Shown one piece after another: positions 1 to 6,180 of a stretch of DNA of 10,277 nt. Positions within the stretch are counted from its first letter, which is position 1; the number at the start of each line of letters is the position of its first letter. Under the pieces are notes generated by a model. The model searched no databases. It was not told where the DNA came from and saw only the letters and a list, made by a program, of their open reading frames with translations. The stretch is from an uncultured Prevotella sp. (GTDB lineage: Bacteria; Bacteroidota; Bacteroidia; Bacteroidales; Bacteroidaceae): NCBI RefSeq assembly GCF_900549175.1, contig NZ_URNN01000127.1:1-10277 (forward strand). Direction: 5' to 3'. A program made the translations under genes and the position numbers.

Positions 1-62
1 GTAAAGCACCATAGTAATTAACCAAGAAACTGTCAAGTAAAACCAGTACCATACAGTTCATT

Positions 63-70
63 TAACTTTG
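63..70 (+). promoter_or_regulatory. possible -7 promoter box upstream of the palindromic repeats
   Basis: TAACTTTG matches the Bacteroidota -7 consensus TAnnTTTG. A start site about seven bases downstream would put the repeat array (96-194) and the T-run at 226-233 in one short transcript of roughly 150 nt. I see no good -33 TTTG at the right distance, so this is a weak call resting on the -7 box alone. Confidence 0.25.
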
Positions 71-95
71 TAGATAACCAATCCTGTCACTATTT

Positions 96-194
96 GTTAC
101 GTGGCTCATGTAATGCTGTTACTTGAGCCATGTAACGTTGTTACCTGAACCGTGTAACGTTGTTACTTGATACGAGTAACAACGTTACATGGCC
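96..194. repeat. 22-bp tandem repeat of GTTAC/GTAAC palindromes, four copies plus a partial
   Basis: Four 22-bp units start at 96, 118, 140 and 162, and a partial fifth starts at 184. Each begins GTTAC, and the first four carry GTAAC (GTAAT in the first) 14 bases later, so each is an imperfect palindrome: about 8-bp arms around a 3-base centre. Unit 4 reads GTTACTTG-ATA-CGAGTAAC. Between units 2, 3 and 4 the junction is AACGTTGTTAC. The period of 22 bp is about two helical turns, which would place any bound dimers on the same face of the DNA. The segment also has dyad symmetry at larger scale: 127-144 is perfectly complementary to 176-193 (18 bp), and 150-169 can pair with 173-192 around a 3-base loop with only G-T mismatches. 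It may be an operator array or an RNA structure; I do not recognise the family. Confidence 0.8.
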
Positions 195-233
195 ATAATT
201 GCATTTTGTATCAACTGTTATGGTCTTTTTTTT
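191..233 (+). terminator. possible rho-independent terminator
   Basis: Bases 191-198 pair with 218-225 (core CCATAA/TTATGG, one G-T pair) around a 19-base loop, and T8 follows at 226-233. The stem is short and AT-rich and the loop is large, so the case rests mainly on the T-run. It could end a transcript entering from the left or a short RNA across the repeat array. Its 5' arm overlaps the 3' arm of the larger hairpin at 150-192, so the two structures would be mutually exclusive. Confidence 0.35.
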
Positions 234-296
234 GAAAGAGCCGTAGCAAAAATGTAAAAAACACGGAGAAATGATGCAACTATTAAAATTATTTAT

Positions 297-304
297 TACT
301 TTTG
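297..304 (+). promoter_or_regulatory. -7 promoter box for the nucleotidyltransferase gene
   Basis: TACTTTTG fits TAnnTTTG and lies 37 bases before the ATG at 342, giving a leader of about 30 nt. The surrounding sequence is very AT-rich. No clear -33 element is seen about 20 bases upstream. Confidence 0.5.
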
Positions 305-341
305 CGGTATTGTTTATCAAATAACTAATTAATATTGTAAT

Positions 342-1253
342 ATGAAACCAACTTTATTACTCCTTGCTGCCGGAATGGGAAGCCGCTATGGCGGATTGAA
401 GCAGCTTGACGGACTGGGTCCGAACGGTGAAACAATCATGGACTATTCTATCTATGATGCAATCAAGGCCGGATTCGGCAAGATTGTGTTTGTAATCAGA
501 AAAGATTTTGAAAATGATTTCCGTGAGAAGATATTGAGCAAGTATGAGGGACATGTGCCCGCAGAACTCTGCTTCCAGAGTCTTGACGCTCTGCCCGAAG
601 GCTTCGCATGTCCGGCTGAGCGCGTTAAGCCGTGGGGCACAAACCACGCCGTGCTGATGGCCAAAGACGTTATCAAGGAACCGTTCTGCGTTATCAACTG
701 CGACGATTTCTACAACAGAGACGCTTTTCAGGTGATTGGCAAGTTCCTCTCAGAACTGCCCGAGGGCAGCAAGAACGCATACGCCATGGTAGGTTTCCGT
801 GTGGGCAATACCCTGTCGGAGAACGGAACTGTGGCTCGCGGTATCTGTTCGAAAGACGAAAACGGCAACCTGACCACCGTAGTTGAGCGCACGGAGATAA
901 TGCGTGTTGACGGTCCGGTATGCTACAAGGACGAAGAGGGTAAGTGGGTTGCCGTAGAGGACAACACCCCCGTGTCTATGAATATGTGGGGCTTCACACC
1001 CGACTATTTCGAGCATAGCGAGGAGTATTTCAAGGAATTCCTTTCCGACCCGAAGAACATGGAGAACTTGAAGGCCGAGTTCTTCATTCCGCTGATGGTC
1101 AACAAGCTCATCAACGAGAAAACATCGACGGTGAAGGTGCTTGATACCACGAGCAAGTGGTTCGGCGTGACCTATTCCGCCGATCGTCAGGATACCGTAG
1201 ACCGCATACAGAAACTCGTTGACGAGGGAGTTTATCCCAATCAGCTGTTCTGA
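342..1253 (+). CDS. sugar-phosphate nucleotidyltransferase (NTP_transferase family)
   Basis: A 303-residue cytosolic enzyme of the GT-A-like nucleotidyltransferase fold, expected to join a sugar 1-phosphate to an NTP to give an NDP-sugar and pyrophosphate. The N-terminal nucleotide-binding loop is clear: LAAGMGSRYGG-LKQL at residues 8-22, with the G-x-G-S-R and Lys20 expected to hold the triphosphate. KPWGTNHAV (96-104) is the base/sugar-binding strand-loop, and NCDDF (119-123) supplies acidic residues for the metal. WFGVTYSADRQDTV (273-286) matches the conserved end of the core domain. There is no C-terminal left-handed beta-helix of the GlmU/RmlA-long type. The ATG at 342 has no Shine-Dalgarno but follows a -7 box by a normal leader length; the gene ends in tandem stops TGA-TAA. 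Sugar and base specificity cannot be read from sequence; relatives are usually annotated simply as nucleotidyltransferase. It looks monocistronic. Confidence 0.88.
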   Translation: MKPTLLLLAAGMGSRYGGLKQLDGLGPNGETIMDYSIYDAIKAGFGKIVFVIRKDFENDFREKILSKYEGHVPAELCFQSLDALPEGFACPAERVKPWGTNHAVLMAKDVIKEPFCVINCDDFYNRDAFQVIGKFLSELPEGSKNAYAMVGFRVGNTLSENGTVARGICSKDENGNLTTVVERTEIMRVDGPVCYKDEEGKWVAVEDNTPVSMNMWGFTPDYFEHSEEYFKEFLSDPKNMENLKAEFFIPLMVNKLINEKTSTVKVLDTTSKWFGVTYSADRQDTVDRIQKLVDEGVYPNQLF

Positions 1254-1290
1254 TAAAAGCGTGCAAAGCCGTCAAGGTTCTTTCGCATAA

Positions 1291-1345
1291 GGCTGTATCA
1301 AAATAAGGTTCATCCATAATGGTAAGGACATATTTTGATACAGTC
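1291..1345. terminator. long stem-loop, transcription terminator or MITE-like element
   Basis: Bases 1293-1305 (CTGTATCAAAATA) are perfectly complementary to 1331-1343, and the stem extends to 15 bp with a G-T and a G-C pair (1291-1345). The loop is 25 bases. A T-rich stretch follows (1346-1360, then a run of six T near 1365-1370). The position, 38 bases after the nucleotidyltransferase stop, suits a terminator. The long loop and the terminal inverted repeat of about 15 bp would equally suit a tiny non-autonomous transposon remnant; no convincing target duplication is visible. Confidence 0.5.
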
Positions 1346-1415
1346 TCTTATTTCTTTTTATGACTTTTTTATGATGATTATGGATGTGAAATTCGGTTTT
1401 GCCATACCTTTTTTG

Positions 1416-1423
1416 TACCTTTG
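1416..1423 (+). promoter_or_regulatory. -7 promoter box for the DHH phosphoesterase gene
   Basis: TACCTTTG fits TAnnTTTG. It ends only 8 bases before the ATG at 1432, so the transcript would start at or within a few bases of the start codon. A TTTTG lies at 1397-1401, closer than the usual -33 spacing. The box lies inside the longer reading frame that begins with TTG at 1399, which argues against that start. Confidence 0.55.
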
Positions 1424-1431
1424 CACCCATT

Positions 1432-2466
1432 ATGTTGAAAAATATATTATCTCCCGGTGAGTGCGACACTCTGAACTCTCTGATAGACAGTTCTGACAAC
1501 ATCGTTGTTTGTTGCCACGTCAATCCCGATGGCGACGCCTTGGGCTCGTGTCTCGGATGGGCCGAATTTCTGAGGAGCAAAGGCAAGGAACCGAGAATCA
1601 TCGTCCCCGACCAGTACCCCGATTTTTTGCATTGGATGCCGAAGACTGAAACGATATTGCGTTACGACAAGCACAAGGCTGAGGCCGACGCACTGATAGA
1701 GTGTGCCGACCTTGTGTTTTGCCTTGACTTCAACCAGCTCAGCCGTACCGATGCCATGGCCGGTCCCTTGGCCGCCTCGCATGCCCCAAAGGTGATGATT
1801 GACCATCATCTCGGTCCCGATATCGATTGTGTGCTCAGTGTTTCATATCCGGAGCTCAGTTCTACGAGCGAGATGGTGTTCCGCATAGTGTGGCAGATGG
1901 GCGGTTTCGATATGATGACATCCCACTTTGCCGCCCCCGTTTACTGTGGCATGATGACAGACACCGGCGGGTTTACTTATAACAGCAACAATCCGGAGAC
2001 GTTCTTCATCATCAGCCAGTTGCTCACAAAGGGCATAAACAAAGACAAAATTTATCGTAACGTCTACAATAATTACAGTGAAAACCGCATCCGGCTGATG
2101 GGGTATGTGCTTTACGAAAGTTTGGTGGTGATGCCAGAATATCATGCGTCTTTCTTTGTGCTTACCCGTGAGGATTTGCGGCGTTTCAAATTTGTTAAGG
2201 GCGATGCCGAAGGATTGGTAAACATGCCGTTGCAGATAAAGGGTATGAAACTGTCGATATCGTTGCGTGAAGATACAGAAAAGGACAATACCGTGTGGGT
2301 GAGTCTGCGGTCGGTAGACACGTTCCCGTGCAACAAGATGGCAGAGATGTATTTTAACGGAGGTGGCCATCTCAATGCCTCGGGCGGAAAGCTGTTGTGC
2401 AGCATAGAGGAGGCGGTGAAGATAACGCGCGAAGCCATTATACATTTTGAAAGCACGTTAAAGTAG
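1432..2466 (+). CDS. DHH/DHHA1 phosphoesterase, NrnA-like oligoribonuclease / pAp phosphatase
   Basis: A 344-residue cytosolic phosphoesterase of the DHH superfamily. NrnA-type members cleave short oligoribonucleotides (nanoRNA) and often 3'-phosphoadenosine 5'-phosphate using Mn2+. The metal motifs are all present and in order: HVNPDGDALGS at 29-39, CLDFN at 97-101 (Asp99), the signature DHH at 124-126, and MMTDTGGF at 174-181 (Asp177). The C-terminal DHHA1 substrate-binding domain ends with GGGHLNASGG at 310-319. The length suits the family. The frame is open further upstream to a TTG at 1399, but the -7 box at 1416-1423 lies inside that extension and residues 1 onward from the ATG at 1432 align with the usual family start, so I chose 1432. 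The next gene, a lipoprotein, follows after 109 bp with its own possible promoter. GdpP/DisA-linked c-di-AMP phosphodiesterase activity is a less likely alternative. Confidence 0.9.
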   Translation: MLKNILSPGECDTLNSLIDSSDNIVVCCHVNPDGDALGSCLGWAEFLRSKGKEPRIIVPDQYPDFLHWMPKTETILRYDKHKAEADALIECADLVFCLDFNQLSRTDAMAGPLAASHAPKVMIDHHLGPDIDCVLSVSYPELSSTSEMVFRIVWQMGGFDMMTSHFAAPVYCGMMTDTGGFTYNSNNPETFFIISQLLTKGINKDKIYRNVYNNYSENRIRLMGYVLYESLVVMPEYHASFFVLTREDLRRFKFVKGDAEGLVNMPLQIKGMKLSISLREDTEKDNTVWVSLRSVDTFPCNKMAEMYFNGGGHLNASGGKLLCSIEEAVKITREAIIHFESTLK

Positions 2467-2498
2467 CAAAATATAGTGGCCGATTGATAATATTTTAT

Positions 2499-2506
2499 TA
2501 ATTTTG
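2499..2506 (+). promoter_or_regulatory. possible -7 promoter box for the lipoprotein-glmM pair
   Basis: TAATTTTG fits TAnnTTTG, 69 bases before the lipoprotein ATG at 2576. It lies in an AT-rich gap, and such boxes arise by chance there; no -33 element is evident. If real, the lipoprotein and glmM can be transcribed apart from the phosphoesterase gene. Confidence 0.35.
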
Positions 2507-2575
2507 CCCCATCAATTCATAATTTGCAATTGGAATACGCAAAAATATTATTTAAAGACAGATACACGTAAAGAG

Positions 2576-3205
2576 ATGAAGAGAATCGCATATTCACTGT
2601 TGGTGCTTGCCGCCATGATGCTGTTTGCATCGTGTGACGACTACGAGACATACGGTGACAAGAAAGAAAAAGAGCGTGATGCCATCAGTGCCTTTATCAG
2701 GGATGAAGGTATTGTGGTAATCAACGAAAGTCAGTTTGAGGCTCAGGGGCAGACCACAGATACGGCCAAGAACGAGTATGTATATCTTGCCAAGAGCGGC
2801 GTCTACATGCAGATAGTGCGCAAGGGCAGCGGGAGCATGCTCGAAGAGAACAAGCAGGTGAATCTGCTTTGCCGCTATACTGAGTTTAACATTGCTGACA
2901 GGGCAATGCAGACATACAACTATTTTATAAGTCCTTCGACGCGTATGCCGGAGAAGATGACGGTGACGCGCACCGGCAGCTCCTACACGGCATCGTTTGC
3001 CAGTGGTGTGATGTTCAGCACTTACGGAGCCTCGGTTCCTGCCGGATGGCTCATTCCGTTGCAATATGTGAAGGTGGGGCGTCAGGACAGTGACGAAGAG
3101 ATAGCCAAAGTGAAGATAATAGTGCCGCATACTCAGGGCCAGGCAAATGCCACTTCAAATGTGTATTCATGTTTTTATACGATAACATATCAAAGGGAAC
3201 CATAA
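2576..3205 (+). CDS. DUF4827-like lipoprotein with an FKBP-like fold
   Basis: A 209-residue lipoprotein. The signal peptide MKRIAYSLLVLAAMMLFAS ends in a lipobox with Cys20; the mature end starts Cys-Asp-Asp-Tyr-Glu. In Bacteroidota an acidic stretch just after the lipid-carrying Cys is part of the known signal for export to the cell surface, so surface exposure is possible. From about residue 66 the pattern is like FK506-binding proteins: YVYLAKSGVYMQIVRKGSG (68-86) resembles their first strand region, and VPAGWLIPLQYVKVGR (154-169) their GW...G turn before the final strands. Prolyl isomerase activity is not implied: the catalytic aromatic pocket is not recognisable. I assign DUF4827 from memory of the family and its habit of lying beside a DHH gene and glmM. 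The frame is open to an ATG at 2504, but only the ATG at 2576 gives a proper signal peptide. The stop is 4 bases before glmM. Confidence 0.78.
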   Translation: MKRIAYSLLVLAAMMLFASCDDYETYGDKKEKERDAISAFIRDEGIVVINESQFEAQGQTTDTAKNEYVYLAKSGVYMQIVRKGSGSMLEENKQVNLLCRYTEFNIADRAMQTYNYFISPSTRMPEKMTVTRTGSSYTASFASGVMFSTYGASVPAGWLIPLQYVKVGRQDSDEEIAKVKIIVPHTQGQANATSNVYSCFYTITYQREP

Positions 3206-3209
3206 AGTT

Positions 3210-4592
3210 ATGACACTGATAAAATCAATTTCCGGCATCCGCGGTACGATAGGCGGAAAGCCGGGCGATACGTTGAATCCGCTTGACATAGTAAAGTTTA
3301 CCACGGCTTATGCCACATTCATCCGCCGCAGCGGCCGTTCCTGCAGCGGCAAGATTGTTGTGGGTCGCGACGCGCGCATCTCAGGCGAAATGGTGCGCAG
3401 CGTGGTGTGCGGCACGCTTATGGGCGTTGGATATGATGTGCTTGACATCGGCCCGGCATCGACACCCACCACAGAACTGGCCGTGCGCATGTCAGGTGCC
3501 GACGGCGGAATAATAATCACCGCCAGTCACAATCCGCGTCAGTGGAATGCCCTGAAACTGCTCAATCACGAAGGTGAGTTCCTGACAGCTGCCGAAGGAG
3601 CCGAGGTGCTCGGCATAGCAGAGCGTGAAGATTTTGAATATGCCGATGTTGACCATCTTGGCCACTATACGGCAGACAACACATACAATCGCCGTCATAT
3701 AGACTCGGTGCTCGCCTTGCAGCTTGTCGACCTTGACGCCATCCGCAGTGCAAAACTGCGCGTGTGCGTGGACCCGGTAAACAGTGTGGGAGGTATCATC
3801 CTGCCCGAACTGCTTGATGAACTGGGTGTGGAGTATAAGGTCATAAACGGCGAACCTACAGGCGATTTCGCACACAATCCCGAACCGTTGGAAAAGAATC
3901 TCTCTGGAATAATGGACGAGATGCGTAGCGGCGGCTATGACCTCGGTATCGTGGTCGACCCCGACGTTGACCGTCTGGCGTTCATCTGCGAGGATGGTCG
4001 TATGTTCGGCGAGGAGTACACTCTGGTAAGTGTGGCCGACTATGTGTTGGGCCGCACGCCCGGCAATACTGTCAGCAATCTCAGCTCTACGCGTGCCTTG
4101 CGTGATGTAACCGAGCGTCATGGCGGCAGTTATGCCGCAGCGGCAGTGGGCGAGGTCAATGTTACCACCAAGATGAAGGAGGTGGGTGCTGTAATCGGTG
4201 GCGAAGGCAATGGTGGTGTCATCTATCCGGAGAGCCATTATGGCCGTGACGCACTTGTGGGCATAGCCCTTTTCCTCTCGTCGCTGGCTCATAAGGGGTG
4301 TCGTGTGAGCGAGTTGCGTGCGTCCCTGCCTGACTACTTCATTGCCAAAAACCGTATCGACCTTACCCCGCAGACCGATGTGGACGCTATATTGAAGCAG
4401 GTGAAGGAAATGTATAAGGACGAGCAGGTGAACGACATCGACGGCGTGAAGATAGACTTTGCCGACAAGTGGGTGCATCTGCGCAAATCCAACACAGAGC
4501 CTATAATCCGTGTATACAGTGAGGCTGCGACGATGGAAGAGGCCGATGCGCTGGGCAAGAAGATTATGCAGGTGGTGTACAGCATGGCTTGA
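3210..4592 (+). CDS. glmM: phosphoglucosamine mutase, archaeal/Bacteroidota type
   Basis: A 460-residue alpha-D-phosphohexomutase, expected to convert glucosamine-6-phosphate to glucosamine-1-phosphate, the step before GlmU makes UDP-GlcNAc for peptidoglycan and lipid A. All four domain signatures are visible. The phosphoserine loop is TASHNPRQWN (104-113) with catalytic Ser106. The Mg2+ loop is DPDVDRL (250-256), with Asp250, Asp252 and Asp254. The sugar-specificity loop is GEGNGG (331-336), and the C-terminal phosphate-binding loop is RKSNTEPIIR (425-434). The N-terminal SGIRG (8-12) is also standard. The sugar loop reads GEGNGG rather than the GEQSGH/GEMSGH of proteobacterial GlmM and PMM/PGM; this variant is known from archaeal and Bacteroidota enzymes, which supports glucosamine as substrate but leaves phosphomannomutase or phosphoglucomutase activity possible. 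It lies 4 bp behind the lipoprotein gene, so the two are very likely co-transcribed. Confidence 0.9.
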   Translation: MTLIKSISGIRGTIGGKPGDTLNPLDIVKFTTAYATFIRRSGRSCSGKIVVGRDARISGEMVRSVVCGTLMGVGYDVLDIGPASTPTTELAVRMSGADGGIIITASHNPRQWNALKLLNHEGEFLTAAEGAEVLGIAEREDFEYADVDHLGHYTADNTYNRRHIDSVLALQLVDLDAIRSAKLRVCVDPVNSVGGIILPELLDELGVEYKVINGEPTGDFAHNPEPLEKNLSGIMDEMRSGGYDLGIVVDPDVDRLAFICEDGRMFGEEYTLVSVADYVLGRTPGNTVSNLSSTRALRDVTERHGGSYAAAAVGEVNVTTKMKEVGAVIGGEGNGGVIYPESHYGRDALVGIALFLSSLAHKGCRVSELRASLPDYFIAKNRIDLTPQTDVDAILKQVKEMYKDEQVNDIDGVKIDFADKWVHLRKSNTEPIIRVYSEAATMEEADALGKKIMQVVYSMA

Positions 4593-4626
4593 TGTCGGAG
4601 CCTTGACATAAGGACAATGAATTTCG

Positions 4627-4664
4627 GCCGGGCATGACACTTGGAGTACGGTGTCATGTCCGGC
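4627..4664 (+). terminator. GC-rich hairpin after glmM
   Basis: Bases 4627-4640 pair with 4651-4664 along 14 bp with a single G-T pair and a 10-base loop. It lies 34 bases past the glmM stop and 28 bases before the next ATG. What follows is GATTAAATAT rather than a T-run, so it is not a textbook intrinsic terminator, though its position between two functional blocks fits that role. It could instead protect the upstream mRNA 3' end, allowing read-through into the MBOAT gene, for which I see no -7 box. Confidence 0.6.
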
Positions 4665-4692
4665 GATTAAATATACGGTAATGTACTGAAAG

Positions 4693-6141
4693 ATGGTTTT
4701 CTCAGACTTGTTTTTTCTTTTTGTTTTCATTCCGGCCTTTGTCATCATCTATCTGATGGCGGCGGCCGTTGACCGGACGTTTGTCGCCAACGGACCGGAC
4801 CGTCCGGTCAATACGGTGAAAAATGCGGCGCTTGTGGTTTTCTCCCTCATTTTCTATGCGTGGGGAGAGCCGGTCTATGTGTTTCTAATGTTGGCCAGTG
4901 TGGCTGTCAACTATGCCGCAGGACTGCTGATTGACCGTAGTGACAGGCGGCGCAAGGCGGCACTGGCGGTAGGTCTTGCATGCAATGTGCTGATACTTTC
5001 GGTATTCAAATATCTCGACTTCTTCGCACAGATACTCAACGATGTGGGTGTGAGCGTTGCCAAACCCAACATCGCCCTTCCCATCGGAATCAGCTTCTAT
5101 ACCTTTCAGTCGATATCTTATCTTGTCGATGTATACCGCCGCGAATCGCCGGTGCAGCGCCGTTACGCCGACCTGCTGCTGTACATTTCCATGTTCCCGC
5201 AACTCATTGCCGGCCCCATTGTGCGTTATGGCACCATCGCCGATGAGATTGGCGGACGGCGGGTGACTGCGGGTGACGTGTCTGACGGTGTGTTCCGTTT
5301 TCTTTTAGGTCTCGGCAAGAAGGTCATCCTTGCCAATCAGTTCTCGGAAATAGCCGACCAGTTTCTGGCCGGCGGACTCGATTCGCTGTCCATGGCAGGA
5401 GCGTGGGTGGGCATTGTGGCCTTCACCATGCAGATATATTTCGATTTTTCGGGCTATTCGGACATGGCCATCGGCATAGGCCGGTGTCTCGGTTTCCATT
5501 TCAACGAGAACTTCAATCACCCCTACTGTTGCAATTCCATCACCGACTTCTGGCGCCGGTGGCACATTTCGCTTGGCAGTTTCTTCCGCGATTATGTCTA
5601 TATCCCGCTTGGCGGCAACCGCCGTCATCAGGCTGTGAACATCATGACGGTATGGTTTCTCACCGGAATGTGGCATGGCGCAAGCTGGAATTTCATCATT
5701 TGGGGTGTCTATTTCGGTATCATCGTGATGCTCGAAAAGTACACGCTGCTGCGCGTCCAGAGCCACATACCGCGCCCGCTGTTGCACATATACAGTCTGC
5801 TGCTTGTCGTTGTGGGGTGGGGCATATTCTATTTTGACGATTTCGGCCGGATGGTCACCTTCTTCAATGTCTTTATCGGTAACGCCGCCACGTCCGACAC
5901 TTTCCTTGCCGCGAGTGCACTTACAGACAGGTTTTGGCTGTGGGTTTTGGCTGTGGTGTTCTGTATGCCCGTGCGTAATTGGGTTTCCGGATTTACCGTC
6001 AAGTGCCTCGGCCGGTGCGGCGCGCTTGAAACGTGTGTCACTCTGACATCGCGTCTGGTCGTATCGGTGGTGATTCTTGTGTTCAGCGTTGCGTTGCTCG
6101 TTGGTGCCACCAACAATGCTTTCCTCTATACGCGGTTCTGA
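4693..6141 (+). CDS. MBOAT family O-acyltransferase (AlgI-like)
   Basis: A 482-residue polytopic inner-membrane protein of the membrane-bound O-acyltransferase family. AlgI, PatA and DltB relatives take an acyl group from a cytoplasmic donor and pass it across the membrane to a periplasmic partner that modifies a polysaccharide. Hydrophobic segments run along almost the whole protein (for example 4-26, 44-70, 86-105, 235-255). ALPIGISFYTFQSISYLVDVYR (128-149) and FPQLIAGPIVRY (168-179) are typical AlgI-type signatures. The family's conserved core follows: DFWRRWHISLGSFFRDYVYIPLGG (285-308), with His291, then TGMWHGASWNF (324-334) with His328, the residue usually taken as catalytic. Length is normal for AlgI. 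No Shine-Dalgarno is seen at the ATG, and the hairpin at 4627-4664 separates it from glmM. The two DHHW genes downstream are the expected partners; the acceptor glycan is unknown. Confidence 0.93.
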   Translation: MVFSDLFFLFVFIPAFVIIYLMAAAVDRTFVANGPDRPVNTVKNAALVVFSLIFYAWGEPVYVFLMLASVAVNYAAGLLIDRSDRRRKAALAVGLACNVLILSVFKYLDFFAQILNDVGVSVAKPNIALPIGISFYTFQSISYLVDVYRRESPVQRRYADLLLYISMFPQLIAGPIVRYGTIADEIGGRRVTAGDVSDGVFRFLLGLGKKVILANQFSEIADQFLAGGLDSLSMAGAWVGIVAFTMQIYFDFSGYSDMAIGIGRCLGFHFNENFNHPYCCNSITDFWRRWHISLGSFFRDYVYIPLGGNRRHQAVNIMTVWFLTGMWHGASWNFIIWGVYFGIIVMLEKYTLLRVQSHIPRPLLHIYSLLLVVVGWGIFYFDDFGRMVTFFNVFIGNAATSDTFLAASALTDRFWLWVLAVVFCMPVRNWVSGFTVKCLGRCGALETCVTLTSRLVVSVVILVFSVALLVGATNNAFLYTRF

Positions 6142-6180
6142 TTCACGACAGTATTCTGATATTCCATATTAAGAAAAGAA

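Noticed and set aside
96..194. CRISPR array
   Set aside because: The units are directly abutting and palindromic with no unique spacers of constant length, and no cas genes are present.
1399..1431. TTG start giving an 11-residue extension of the DHH phosphoesterase
   Set aside because: The extension contains the -7 box of the gene's own promoter and adds residues not typical of the family.
1843..2445. 200-codon frame antisense to the DHH phosphoesterase
   Set aside because: No domain, signal or start context; it overlaps a gene with complete catalytic motifs.
2487..2551. 10-bp inverted repeat ATAATATTTT / AAAATATTAT before the lipoprotein gene
   Set aside because: Pure A/T arms 45 bases apart in an AT-rich gap are expected by chance and would make an unstable stem.
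2504..2575. ATG start 24 codons upstream of the lipoprotein signal peptide
   Set aside because: It would bury the signal peptide behind a polar stretch and begins inside the possible -7 box; the ATG at 2576 gives a standard lipoprotein signal.
3492..4748. Long open reading frame (418 codons) antisense to glmM
   Set aside because: Its product is His-rich with no recognisable domain, and it mirrors the codon bias of glmM, whose motifs are all intact on the other strand. It is a shadow frame.
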